NCBI RefSeq assembly: GCF_001039355.2
Contig: NW_019773659.1
Span: 416,504 to 480,503 of the forward strand
Reading direction: 5' to 3'
DNA from: Lingula anatina
Lineage: Eukaryota > Brachiopoda > Lingulata > Lingulida > Lingulidae
DNA: 64,000 bases
Shown here: positions 35,096 through 48,210 of the stretch, one piece after another
How positions within the stretch are numbered: the first letter of the stretch is position 1
Layout of the letters: every line of letters starts with the position of its first letter
Position numbers and translations under genes: made by a program
The notes under the pieces: generated by a model
What the model was told of the DNA's origin: nothing
Databases searched by the model: none
Seen by the model: the letters and a program-made list of their open reading frames with translations, nothing else

Positions 35096-36394
35096 TGGGA
35101 AGACATTTACGTGGTCTAGTCAGTATACGTAATGGCAACAACTAGGAATTTATTTTCGTCCACAGTTTACGATTAATTTAACAGTGACTGAAAAAACCAT
35201 GTCACGTTCCACGGTGTAAGGTACGGGGTGGGGGTGGGGGGGGGGAGGGGCTTTTGGATTTTTTCCCCAAAATGTCTACAAAAATACATGTAGATAGATA
35301 CATGCGCATTTTACTTGCGGTTCATTACCCACTCCCAGCCGAACCTAATCATGTAAATGGTTAGTGCGGTTTGATGGGGTAGGGCATGTAGCCAAAAACA
35401 AATGAAATTGTCTTCCGCCTTGTTTCAGGCAAATAAAGCCCAGTTGTTGTTATTACACGCGCACGGAAGACATCAATGCAGCAGGAAAAATGCAAGCAGA
35501 ATGATAGTACTAATCGGCGAAATTCTGTAACGGTCTTCAACTATATATATACTTGCTTGTAGTAGGCAAACATTCCGCTTTTACATTATCTGACAAAATG
35601 AGCCTAAATGCTAAAAAGCTCTTTCAAATCTGAGTTGCGATACTATTTGAACTATGGGCCTCCAATAGCTGGTGAATTTGACAGCAAGGAAGATGGCAAT
35701 GTTAATTAAATACAACAACTATTAATAAAATATAATGCTTGAAAACGTGTTTCCTTGTTATATCCATGCCTCAAACTTTTTACTAAACATGTTTAGTGAA
35801 AGTACAATATAATGAAGCATTAAAATGAACAACAACAGTTGGAAAAAGGGGGGGGGGTCTGCGCATGCGAAGCGTGCGGAGCAGCACGTGCCACACGTGA
35901 TGTGATCTCACTTGTTGCAGATTTGACCCTTGTCTCTCTCTGAATATAGCTCAAATATCCCCCATATCCTGACAAAGGTAGTCCATGCCCACCAGGTGGC
36001 ACTGTAAGGACAATAAGACGAAACAGCGGTTGAAGTAAAAGTAGGTGTCTGTATTCATCAAAATATGCCCCATAAAAAAACAAAATATGTAAATTTATCA
36101 CGCAGGATAAATAGCAAGGAAGGATTTAAACATATGGCTGTTGCTTTTATTGCGCATTTAGCTTTAATGGATCTCGTTGAAGCATGATTTGTATTCTGAA
36201 TTAAAGGCCCGACAAATTTGGTAAGTTGGTTAACTTGTGGCGAATTCAGAAAATATAATTCAATTTTGATTAAAGCAGCGGCACAGCGGCTTAAAAAGAT
36301 ATTCTGGCAGAATTTAAGAAAAAATGTTTTCTGTAGATCCATAAATAAGCAGTTGGAAATAAGCATTAATCATTCAGTTTTTGCTCGACTAATC

Positions 36395-36433
<39 letters not shown>

Positions 36434-37014
36434 AGAGAGGGAGCAAGACTTCTGAAAACACTTGTGGTACCACAGTGACATAACGGTATCAAACAGGTAG
36501 GTCATAGGTCTGCATTCATTTGTATTTTGATTTCTCGACAACATACGGGAATTCAAACATATTTGTATATGACACAGTCCAGACTGAAATCCAGGCACAT
36601 TTTAATACCGCCTAGGACAGATTGAATTTCAAAGTTACAGATAATTTTAAATAGAATAATCACATCCATCAGAAAAATATTTTATGTAAAGAATCCCTGA
36701 TCAAGAACTCATTGCATTAACTTGGTTGCATGCGGAGAATTAAAAATCATTTACTTATATTTTTTTTGGCCTCACCTAGGGGTTCTTTTCACTGCATATC
36801 AGTCCTATGAGTACTTTGACCAACATTTTGATAATCCTTATAAATAATTAATAAAGCTGCTTACGTGATACTTTGAGTGAAACAGTTAAGTAAAAAGTGG
36901 ATGGGACCTTTAGTGCTAATAAAATTGCATATCAGTTAGGTGCGAAAACCCGCATAGGGGGTTTTAAAATCACGCCTGGTTTTCAATCTGGCCTGTGCAT
37001 GTGATATGTACTGA

Positions 37015-37017
<3 letters not shown>

Positions 37018-37066
<49 letters not shown>
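37018..37066. repeat. (AT)n microsatellite, expanded in unit C
   Basis: About 24 AT dinucleotides. The homologous site in unit A (28474) has a much shorter run, and the one in unit D (about 50323) an intermediate one. Confidence 0.9.
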
Positions 37067-37068
<2 letters not shown>

Positions 37069-38619
37069 CTGCCAATATCTCAAAGCCGCGAAAAGGGACA
37101 TAGAACGTTATAATTCTCACCCGACGATATATATATAATTATAGCTTATTAGGATAGCTTAAAAGTGCTAATGGAAATCGCACCAACACACCAGCCAGTC
37201 GTAATAATTAAGTGATCTTCATGTTTAAAAATATTTTTATTGAATTTCACAGCACTTGTATGCATTATGTTAGAGTCACTAACGTGAGTGAAAAGTGACA
37301 GTATGAGTTTGTTTGTTTGATTGTACATTTAATACATATGTATATTCATAATTATAATGGCTGTGCTCTCTACTCACGCTGAAATGAATAATCCCCCTAT
37401 CTTTAATTTCGTTTTTAATTCATTCTTACCAAGCACGTCTCAGAGCAACCAGGCTGGGTTCATAAAATATAGTGCATGCTTTTTACGCGGTTTTCTTATA
37501 AAAAGCTGTCCTTCAAGATAAATGTGAATTGTTGACATGTTCTACAGCTATTATAGCTTATCAGCTGAAACATACACTGGTATCATGTAATGTGAGCGCG
37601 AGCATGTGAGTAATGGCCAAACCGATGATATTTTTGTTTAACGTACTCTTTCTCGAGTTGATGAATTTCCCCAATGTAAATAAGACGGGAGAGGTTGCCA
37701 CCTGCCTGAGCGTGTGTTAAAAAAGTTAAACATAAATTTATTTTCCTTAGTCTCTCAACTGCCTTATTTTCTTTACTGTATAAATACCGCAATAAAAGGC
37801 AATGCTTATCCATTCCCTTAACGATAGGTTCTGTTTGTATGGGAAGAGGTGAAACCACGTTCCAGAGCTGCTCGTGAACCAAAGGCTGAAAAAAGGTGAG
37901 TTTTAATACTATATATTTTTAGATGTATAGCTGATTTTGCTCTGTGCAAACATTTACCTTTCTTCCTTACTTTATTTCTTATGTTTGTTATGTTATGTTT
38001 GTTATTGATGATAGAAAACGCTCCTTCACGGTCCACGAGGAAGGAGTACTTTTTTCTTTTCAGATATTTTAAAATCCTGTACAGTATAAAGTTTTAAGGT
38101 AATCTATTCACATTTGAAAAAATCCAAAACATATTTTTGTCTCATATTTTGCAAATGACTGCCCAGTCATTAAAAAGAATCAAAACATAAGTTTAAAATG
38201 GAGTAATAGATCGTATCCAAGTGCAGGGTCGGGTCGAGCAATGATTTGCGAGCAGGAGATAATTTCATTTTTCTCGAGGAAAATCCTTTTTATTAAAAAA
38301 TCTCGTATAGATTACCTTAAGGCATCAATATTTAATCTATGAATGTCAGTTTTTTTTTACTCATTTTATAAATGATTATTTTACACCTTTGTCTGCTTCG
38401 ATAAATGCTGTATAATTCAAAATCGAGTAATATCTACATGTAGTACAGGGTACATGACTTGTTTCTTTTTCTTGAATTATCTCAGTCTACCAAAACAAAT
38501 AAATTTACAGGTACATTGACTTTCATCAACAGAAATAGCGTTTAATAAGTACCAGCACTGAATTATGTACATTTTAAAGCACCAACACCATATCACTGCT
38601 TTCTTTCAGTCGACTTCAG

Positions 38620-39749
38620 ATGATCGTCAGTATGGTGATGTTACCATTGGTATTTGTTGTTTTTGGACTACAGGGCGTTGTTGGTGATGTATCTTCCGTC
38701 TTCAATAATGTTTTTTTTTTCGATAATCTGATCTCTTGGCTTCTCATTCAAATAGGCTTTTTTGATGTTCCGATCAATTGGATTCCTGTATTTTTTTAAA
38801 ATTCAGCTTCATTTAAGATTTTATTTTCAATTCTCCGTTTATCTATCACTTCGCTGTTTATTTATTTATTTAAAGGGCAAGGTTTCACGTACTTTGGACC
38901 AAAGTCAACCGGCGCAGACGACGCGGCCTCCATCGTGGCCTGTCCTCCAGGATTCGTTGGTACGGACTGCGCATGCTCCAATGATGCTGATAGGTGTGAC
39001 GGAGCGTACTTCAACAGTGACGGCGTGTGTACAGCTCGTAACACGTATAGGAAGAGCGGAATAAGAGTGAGTGGTATTTTTTTAGAGTTTATTGACAGTG
39101 ATTTTTATTATGCCAAAGTACGTGGGCAAGCATCTGATCATGAACTGAAAATAAAGTAGGCAGAAAATGCTGCTAAAGCCTGTCTACGTTTGTGGTTCCA
39201 GCACCATCACAGGGTACATGTACGTGCCAAGTGATACATGTCCGCAAAAAAGGGCGTGGGATTGGTTATGTAATTTAAAATAAATATAATTAATCGTAGG
39301 TTTAGATATGACGTTATGACAATAAGTTAATTGCTTCTTGTACTTGATATTTATTTCTCTTCATTAAGGCACGTGTGACCTGCCAACCGCTCGAGTCTCT
39401 TCTTCATATGACCAGTGTGGGAAGCCCTGGCTACGTGCCTAATCCTGTGGTTTCCTGCCCCGACGGCAGCCACCTCCTCCACTGCGGTTTGAGTCATCCG
39501 TGAGTTTTACAGTTTTCTAGTACATGCATTTATACCCCATCTACTTAGATCTTTATAGACTAAATCGTGTATTCAGTTCCTTTCATGACTAAAGCAATAA
39601 CACAATAAAACTTTATCTGTGGACTTGGGATTTGGCTTTCTATCAACTTGTATGGTTAATAATACGACATACCTAAAGATACACCTAAAGATACGAGCGG
39701 TAGCCTGCATTGGAGCCAAAGGAAGGGCTGAAGCATATCTGAACTCTTA

Positions 39750-39825
<76 letters not shown>

Positions 39826-40269
39826 TTTAACACATTTATATTAGGTATATTAATAACATGTAGGAGTTCATAACATTTTATCATATTCGGCATGCAAATG
39901 TCTGCAGTTCTGCGTTCTTGCACGTTTAATTGCAAAGTTCTAATACTGATGCATCTATGAAGTTTGCTATAAAGATGAATAATTACATTGATAAGATCAC
40001 ATTTTTCATCTTTATAGTAGATCTTCATAGATGAATCAGTAATATAACTTATTTCCTCCTTAAGATGTACGCGGTGATTTGACATGAATCTTCAAAATTG
40101 CAAAGTTCAAAACAAAATGATGAAATTTTGCCTCAAATGTATGAAGTTGACCACTCTTTAGGTGAAAATCGTTGACATTGAGTAGGAAAGTAGCCCTAGC
40201 TTTGATTTTAACTGCACCAGTGCTACTACCCAAGTACTGTAGTACTAAATAATAGGCCTACATCTGAGG

Positions 40270-40344
<75 letters not shown>

Positions 40345-40503
40345 CTATCAACTTTACATATGTTTCATTCTAGGTGGATGCAAGATGAGAGTGACCCACA
40401 ATTCAATGTCGTCACTGACGTGGAGAAAAAGCAATGCAGATTGGAGGGCAAACAATGTGTGAAGTGTCGTCTGTATGCCTATTGCATTGCCGTAGGTGCG
40501 TAA
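38620..40503 (+). CDS. Secreted PCSK9 V-domain-like protein, copy C, four exons
   Basis: Exons 38620-38683, 38876-39066, 39369-39499 and 40374-40503 have the same lengths and phases as copy B and encode 171 aa. All 12 cysteines are kept. Differences from B are few: LPLVF in place of LQMVF in the signal peptide, SLLHMTS for SLFHMTS, GYVPNPVV for GYVSNPVV, WMQDE for WIQDE, and CIAVGA for CISVGA. A putative 5'UTR exon ends at 37895 with a GTGAGT donor. The last intron has gained a ~75-bp AT tract (40267-40340). A polyadenylation-type AATAAA lies at about 40896. The gene looks functional. Confidence 0.88.
40267..40340. repeat. (AT)n microsatellite in intron 3 of copy C
   Basis: About 36 AT dinucleotides. 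Copies B and D have only a few AT units at the same place. Confidence 0.95.
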
Positions 40504-41820
40504 TGGGAAGACATGTACCGGTACGTGGTCTAGTTAGTATACATACCTGTAATGGCAACAACTAGGAATTTATTTTCGTCAACGGTTAACGATTAATTTA
40601 ACAGTAACAGAAAATACCTTGTCTCATTACACGTTTCACATACATATACATGTGCATAAAGAAAACAGCGCAATGATGCGGTGTAAGGTACCGTGGGTGT
40701 GGGTGGAGGTGGGGTGGGTATGGATTTTCCCCCAAAATGTCTACAAAATACATGTAGATAGATACGTGTGCATTTTACTTGCGGTTCATTGCCCACTCCC
40801 AGCCGAACCTAAACATATATAAATGGTTAGTGCGGTTTGATGGGGTAGGGCATGTAGCCAAAAACAAATGAAATTGTCTTCCGCTTTGTTTCAGGCAAAT
40901 AAAGCCCAGTTGTTGTTATGACACGCGCACGGAAGACATCAATGCAGCAGGAAAAATGCCAGCAGAATGATACTACTAATCGGCGAGATTCTGTAACGAA
41001 CTTCAACCATATACACTTGCTTGTTGTAGACAAATATTCCGCTTCTTCATTATCTGACAAAATGAGCCTAAATGCTAAAATCTCTTTCAGATTTGAGTTG
41101 CGATTCTGTTTGATCTAAGGGCCTAAATTCCAATCACTGGTGAACTTGAAAGCAAGGAAGACGGCAATTTGAACGAAATAAAACAGCTACATGTATTTTA
41201 ATACATTAAAATAAATATTTCATACTCGGAAACGGGTGTCCTTTTTTATTGCGATACCTCAGATTTTTTTGGTAAACAAGTTAAGTGAAAGCACAATATA
41301 ATGAAAAATTAAGATGAACAACAACGATTTGAAGGGGAAAGGGGGGTCTGCGCATGCGAAGCGTGTGGAGGAGCACGTTCCCCACGCGATGTGCTTTCTC
41401 CTTTTGCAACTTTGACCGTTGTCTCTCTCTGAATATAGCTCAATATCCCCCCATATCCTGACAAAGGTAGTCCATGCCCACCAGGTGGCGCTGTAAGGAC
41501 AATAAGACGAAACAGCGGTTGAAGTAAAAGTAGGTGTCTTTATTAACATAACATGTAAATTTATCACGCAGGATAAATAGCAAGAAAAGATTTAAACATA
41601 TGGCTGTTGCTTTCATTGCGCATTTAGTTTTAATGGATCTCATTGAAGCATGATTTGTATTCTGAATTAAAGGCCCAACAAATTTGGTAAGTTGGTTAAC
41701 TTGTGGCGAATTCGGAAAATATTACAGTTTTATAGCATATAATGATAAAGAGCATATATGCTGGTTACTTCTGTTTATTTATTGTCAGGGGAAGGATTTA
41801 AATGTCAAACCCACAGTATT

Positions 41821-41843
41821 GGGGGGGGGGGGGGGGGGGGGGG
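41821..41843. repeat. Poly-G run at the array-LINE border
   Basis: About 23 consecutive G at the point where unit C stops matching unit D (D continues CAGTATTGGCGATTC at about 54226). Confidence 0.95.
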
Positions 41844-41899
41844 TGCTGAAGTTAGTATTTAGGTTCAAGTTTCCACTTTCGTTTTTTTTTTAAAAACGA

Positions 41900-44335
41900 A
41901 CCTGGAAAACAGAAACAAGTAAAACGGAATGTTAAACACCTCAGGAGACTACTCCACAAAAACCCGAATAATTACTTTAAATCCCACACTAATCATCAAG
42001 TTTGCAAAAAGTACAAACAACTTCTGAAAAAGAAAAAAACAAGAACATAAAGACAACCTCCATGAAAAGCTTTTGAACATTGAAGAGAAGAATCCCAAAG
42101 AATGTTGGCAAATTATCAAAAAACTTAAAAAAGAAGAGGATCAAAACAACCTTATTGCCCCTATGTATGGCACAATTATTTCCAACAACTGTGTGGTATC
42201 CCGCATCCCGTAGTATACGAAATGAAATGCTTAAGACTTGGCAACCATAATTAACTGGTGTGATAACTAAAATCTTTAACTTGGTCTTAAACTCTGGTGA
42301 GATTCCTTATGTTTGGAATTTAGGCATAGCCATACCACTCTATAAGTCTGGTGAGTGTTTGGATCCCTCAAATTACAGGGGACTTTGTATTACAAGCTGT
42401 TTGGGTAGGTTATTCAATTCTATTCTGGCAAATAGGCTAACTGACCTGCTTGAAAAGGAAGGCAAACGTAGCAAAGAACAGTGTGGGTTCAGACCAAGTT
42501 ACAGAACAACTGATCACATTTTCAAACTTAAATCAATTATTTTAACAGATATACTAATCAAAATAGGAAGGTCTATGCATGTTTTATCGATTTTAAAAAG
42601 GCATTTGATCCAGTGTGGCACAAAGGTCTACTTCTCAAATTACAGAAACTTGGGATAGGAGGAAAATTTTACAGCGTGATTAAACAAATGTACAAAAATA
42701 CTAAATTAGGAATCTCCACAGGCAAAAGTTATTCCAAACCCTTTTTGGCTAAAATTGGAATCCGCCAAGGTGATAAAATACGTTCAACACTCTTTAATGT
42801 ATTTATAGACGACATAAAAGAATCCCTTCATACATGCAAAACCACAGACAAGGTAGATGGCATCAACCACATACTTTATGCCGATGATCTGGTCCTACTG
42901 TCAAGAACAAGGGACGGACTGCAAAATCTTCTGAGCAAACTAGAACAGGTCAAAAGTGGAAGTTACACATTAAATCAAAGAAAACAAAAATTATGGTGTT
43001 TAGCAAAAAGGGCAAACTTGACCATCAAACAAAATTTTACATAAATGATGAACCCATAGAAGAAGTAAAACAAAACCCATATTTGGGAATAGTTTTCTCC
43101 AACACTGGCTCATTAAAGGAAGCAATTGAACATTTGAAGAAAAGGCCTCTAAAAGCCCGGTTTTCCCTTAAAGGAGCACTTGCCTCTCAAAACATTTCCA
43201 AACCACTTTTGTGTATAAGCTTTTAGACAAACTCATCAAACCAATTTTGCTTTATGGTTGTGAGGTCTGGTCACAGGAGATACTAAAACAGAATAACATG
43301 TCTCTGAAAAAGATCAATAAAATGCCGTTCGAACCAGGTACACTTTAAGTTTTGCAAATGAATTTTAGGTCTAAGAAAGCAGGCTAGCAATACCATGTCT
43401 AGAGCCGAGCTCGGCAGGTACCCTTTGTTTTCAACTATAGCCAAACTTGTCCAAAGATATAGTCTTAGACTGGAACAACTGCCAGATAATAGAATTGTAA
43501 AGCAGGTGTACAATCTTGAGCAAGATACAAAGGGAAACACATGTACAGATTCCATCCAATCTTTTAACTATTGGGGTTAATCAGAAGATAGCAACTCACC
43601 AAAGAAAATACATCAAAGAGAAAAGCTAGTAGAAAAATTGAACATAAAAATCGAAAAACTCTTTTGGCAGGAATTAAATAGATGGACATCAAACAAATTA
43701 AGGACATATAAAACAATTAGAAAAACTTATGAATGTGAAAATTACATCAAAATGAGTGTCTCCTCCTTAGATATCAAAACACTGGCAACAATTAGACTAA
43801 GTGACCACGACCTGGCAATAGAAAGGGGCCGATACACAAACCCTAAAACTCCACCCGATAAGAGATAATGTAAAGCTTGCAACTGCGTAGAGGATGAAAA
43901 ACACTTCCTCATGGAATTACAAGATACACTATTGAAAGGCAACGAATGCATGATGAGTTATTGAAAATCAGTGTAGTGGGTCTAGAGGACAGTGATCAGA
44001 TATTGTCAATTCTTCTTAATCCACCCTGTGAAAAAAGTCTCAAAGTAATAGAAGAATTTGTAAAAACTGCTGTTAAAATACATAGTTCACCTACAATTTA
44101 GTACATCACAGCCACTAATTGTTGATAATGCTGTGAATAGCTTTAATAATTTTAATTAATTAATTAAAATTAATCTTATAGCATGCATTAACACGTGTGT
44201 AATTTAAGCATAACACATATGTAAACATATATAAATGTATATCCTCTATATATTGTGTAAATTATGTAGTCTAGTGAGCCAGCAAATGTATTCATACCAT
44301 TCAGTTCTCAATAAACTTATTATTATTATTATAAA
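41900..44335 (+). pseudogene. Non-LTR retrotransposon (LINE) with reverse transcriptase, 5'-truncated and frameshifted
   Basis: Segments in three frames cover most of an ORF2 polymerase. Fingers: EIPYVWNLGIAIPLYKSG, then DPSNYRGLCITS (42290-42390). Motif A: FKKAFDPVWHKG-like (42590-42630). Motif B: GIRQGDKIRSTLFNVFID (about 42755-42810). Motif C: HILYADDLVLLS (about 42868-42905). After a frameshift come KTKIMVFSKKG, PYLGIVFSNTGS, then LLYGCEVWSQE, ELGRYPLF and a final CKACNCVEDEKHF zinc-knuckle region (about 43870-43915). The tail is AATAAACTTATTATTATTAT at 44311-44332. Stops near 42200 and 43340 and several frameshifts make it inactive. It belongs to a CR1-like type of LINE, judged by motif style only. 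Confidence 0.92.
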
Positions 44336-45403
44336 TGTGCAAAAACAAATTTCCAACTGATTTAAGATGTATAACATAGAGGCCATTTATTAATTAGACC
44401 CCGATGTCATACATTTGAAATCAGACGGGTTTTGATTGATCTCAAAATGTGTATCATTTGGTGGAAAAGATGTCATGTATTTTGTTACATTGTTGAAGTT
44501 TTCATTTCTAATAACTTTGCCTTCAGTCGCCTATCTTGGTATCTGCCCTTTCCTTTGAAAAAATCTCTCGAGCCTGTCAGTGTGTTGTGTTATGTGCTTC
44601 TATTTGTGTGCATTCGAGTCTGTATTTGTGTGTGCCTGTGCGTGTTCCTGTGTATTGTTGCCGATTTTTCCAAAAATAAATGACTCAGTGTCGTTGTTCG
44701 CACTCACTACCAAATAAAATGAAATTTAGTTTGATAAAAAAATCATATCTCAAAGCATAAGAATTTTTTTTGTTTTAACCATGACATAAAATGTTGCCCC
44801 AGTTGTTCAAGCTTGTTAACCAGATTTTTGTAAATTTTTTAAAATAAATGTTTTGGTCAAATGTTTTCCAAGGGTACTGCGTTTGTACCGGATTGTCACT
44901 ATACCAGATTCTGTCTGTAGAACACCAGAACTGAATAAAGGTCAAATTGACTTAATAATGCCAATTTCCAACATTTTCTTTATACAGTAGATCTACCGAA
45001 AACATCTGTTCATAAATTCTGTCAGAATATTCCTTTTTTCACGCAGCCATGCTGCTGCTTTAATCAAAATTGCTTAAAAAGGGTTCAGTACTTATGGTTC
45101 GTAATTATGTGTCATTTTCTATGGAAAAACAAATTTCCAACTAATTTTAGATGTATAACCAAATGTTACAAATTGAGATCAATCAAACCCCGTCTGATTT
45201 AAAATGTATGACATCGAAGTCTAATTAAACAATGGCCTCTATGATATACATCTAAAATCAGTTGGAAATTTGTTTTTTTTTTTCATATTTGAACCATTAC
45301 GGCGACAAAGCGATGCACCGACTTATATTTTACTCCCGTTCATTATATACTTGTAACTATTTGCTTGAAAAAAATTTTGCCCGTATAGATCCACTTTGTA
45401 ATA

Positions 45404-45480
45404 TGAAGCAATTCAAAAAACAAATGCAATCGCCTGTTGAAAAGAGGGGTTTTCGTAACAAGTACAGGTCCGCCAAGCAG
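45404..45480 (+). other. Short repeated open segment ending at a splice-donor-like site
   Basis: ATGAAGCAATTCAAAAAACA starts a segment encoding MKQFKKQM.SPVEKRGFRNKYRS.KQ followed by GGTAAGT-type sequence. A near-identical copy is at 46967-47043. It may be a transposon exon or chance; no homologue is recognised. Confidence 0.25.
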
Positions 45481-46543
45481 GTAAGTTGTTCAGAAAAACA
45501 TCGTCGGCGTTCGTCGCCGCTACCCTCAGAAAAATGTATCCTCCATTTTGGTTATCTAAATATTAGTGCCAATGTACGTTTTAACAATTAATTTTGATTT
45601 TACTTATAGTTTGAACTTTCGATGTAAGACTTAAAAACTTATTCTCGTACTGTGGATATTTTTACATGTATGTAATTTTTGGCCATTTGTCACAACGAAG
45701 ATATGACAATAACAGCCGTGTACTGTGGGACCGAAGCGTTGTACTTACTCTCTCTTTCTGTCTCTAATTCAAAGACTAACTGAGTGAGTAATGCTAACTT
45801 ATTATTTATAAATCTACCGAAGCGAAGGTTTATATAATTTTGTCAGATTGTTCCTTTGATCTTTTCACGTCGCTGTGCCGCCGGTATGGTTAAAATATGC
45901 AAAAACAAATTTCCAACTCATTTTAAATGTATAAGATAGAGGCCATTTATTAATTAGACCTCGATGTCATACATTTTAAATCAGACGTGTTTTGATTGAT
46001 CACAAAATATGTATCATTTTATTACATTGTTGAAGTTTCCATTTCTAATAACTTTGCCTTCAGTCGCCTATCTTGGTATCTGCCCTTTCCTTTTAAAAAA
46101 TCTCTCGAGCCTGTCAGTGTATTGTGTTATGTGCTTCTATTTGTGTGCATTCGAGTGTGTGTTTGTGTGTGCCTGTGCGTGTTCCTGTGTATTGTTGCTG
46201 AATTTTCCGAAAAAAAATGACTCAATGTTGTTATTTGCACTCACTGATGATATTCTCTGTTTGTACTTGAATGCACCGTAGTTTTGTTGACTTCACCTTC
46301 CTGTTTCAATAGCCAACTTAAATCTGTTAAATGAATGAGATTAAAATTAAAACTACTACCAAACGATCAATGAGTGACTTTTTAAACAGTGCGATATACA
46401 AGTTATAAAATTGAGATTAATCAAACCCCGTCTGATTTAAAATGTATGACAGCGAGGTCTAATTAATCAATGGCCTCTATGATATTACATCTAAAATCAG
46501 TTGGAAATTTGTTTTTTCATATTTGAACCATTACGGCGGCAAA

Positions 46544-46690
46544 GCGATGCCGCTAATTCCATGATAGTCCCACCGGCTCCACATGCACCATTAAACGCAT
46601 TAGATCTCGGTCTTGAGGTTTAATTGCTAGGCCCCTGCAGCGAAGGCGCGTGTGGAGGCGGGGAGACAATCATGGAATTAGCGGCATCGC
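46544..46690. mobile_element. ~145-bp palindromic MITE (GCGATGCCGCTAATTCCATG ends)
   Basis: The left end GATGCCGCTAATTCCATGAT is the exact reverse complement of the right end ATCATGGAATTAGCGGCATC. Pairing continues inward with mismatches. It lies within a ~330-bp insertion (about 46549-46884) relative to the preceding 1.56-kb unit, which reads directly from AAAGCGATGC to ACCGAC. A diverged copy lies inside the hairpin element at 53620-53765. Confidence 0.85.
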
Positions 46691-48082
46691 TGCGGCTCGA
46701 CCATACCTTCGTAATATTTCACGTACAGCTCGGCGACTATCGCATAATTTGGCACGTGCGTATATTACCGCCTGGGCCATGCGTGCTTCACTTCAAATAA
46801 TGAGGCATAATAAGAGGTCAGTGGCTGTTAGACAGTCACCGGCATCGCACAGTTGACGTCATCTAAACAGTATAAGGATTTCTGCACCGACTTATATTTT
46901 ACTCCCGTTCATTACTTGTACTATTTGCTTGAATAAAATTTTGCCCGTATAAATCCACTTTGTGATATGAAGCAATTCAAAAAACAAATGAAATCACCTG
47001 TTGAAAAGAGGGGTTTTCGTAACAAGTACAGGTCCGTCAAGCAGGTAAGTTGTTCAGAAAAACATCGTCGGCGTTCGTCGCCGCTACCCTCAGGAAATTG
47101 TAATCTCCGTTTTGGTTATCTAAAAATCAGTGTCAATGAACGTTTTAACAATTAATTTTGATTTTACTTATAGTAAGGACTTTCGATGTCAGACTTTAAA
47201 ACTTATTCTCGTGGTGTGGATATTTTTACATGCATGTAATTTTTGGCCATTTGCCACAACGAAGATATAATAATAACAACCGTTCATTGTAGGACCAAAG
47301 CGTTGTACTTACTCTCTCTTTCTTTCTCTAATTCGAAGTCTAACTGACTGAGTAATGCTAACTTATTATTTATAGATCTACCGAAGCGAAGGTTTATATA
47401 ATTTTGTCAGATTATTCCTTTGGTCTTTTCACCTCGCTGTGCCGCCGGTATGGTTAAAATATGCAAAAACAAATTTCCAACTGATTTTAAATGTATAACA
47501 TAGAGGCCATTGATTAATTAGACCTCGATGTCATACATTTGAAATCAGACGGGTTGATTGATCTCAAAATGTGTATCATTTTATTACATTGTTGAAGTTT
47601 TCCTTTCTAATAACTTTGCCTTCAGTCGCCTATCTTGGTATCTGCACTTTCCTTTTAAAAAATCTCTCGAGCCTGTCAGTGTGTTGTGGTTTGTGCTTCT
47701 ATTTGTGTACATTCGAGTGTGTGTTTGCGTGTGCCTGTGCGTGTTCCTGTGTATTGTTGCTGAATTTTCCGAAAATAAATGACTCAATGTCGTTATTCGC
47801 ACTCACTGATTATATTCTCTGCTTGTACTTTAATGCACCGTTGTTTTGTTGACTTCACCTTCCTGTTTCAATAGCCAACTTAAATCTGTTAAATGTATGA
47901 GATTAAAATTAAAACTAAAACCAAACGATCAATGAGTGACTTTTTAATCAGTGCGATATATAAGTTATAAAATTGACTGATAGACTTTTATTTTATCTTT
48001 AATCTTTCATTTTAGTTTTAAAGTTGTTAGCATATGTCTTTTAATAGTCCTTTGATCCATGGACCTAACTAGAGAAAACGAT

Positions 48083-48210
48083 GTGCGTTCGGATCACGTG
48101 ACCTCCCGTACAGGTAGCGAGCATATCGCGGCTGTTGATGACTTTTTGTGTCAATTGGACAGGTAGCTGGTGATAACGCGAGGAAAACGTTCGGGTGGAT
48201 GAGTCAAGAC
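48083..48210 (+). repeat. Dispersed repeat, copy 2 (first copy at 19792-19915)
   Basis: Shares TGCGTTCGGATCACGTGACC and the following ~100 bp with the copy near 19.8 kb, in the same orientation. Confidence 0.8.

Larger units (their letters stand above)
36260..41820 (+). repeat. Array unit C, ~5.5-kb duplicated unit
   Basis: Unit C starts at the junction with unit B near 36260 and runs through the V-domain gene to about 41820, where a poly-G run and the LINE begin. Its blocks match units A/B (27.8-36.25 kb) and D (49.7-54.24 kb) in order. An extra ~60-bp segment near 37070-37130, flanked by AT repeats, is unique to this unit. Confidence 0.85.

Noticed and set aside
42260-43226. Reverse-transcriptase frames as a host gene
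   Set aside because: Frameshifts, stops and a LINE-type tail show a dead retrotransposon.
44432-47852. Repeated 70-94 codon open frames with Cys/Val-rich ends
   Set aside because: They come from a TG-rich tract inside the tandem 1.56-kb repeat, appear in several frames and have no splice or domain support.
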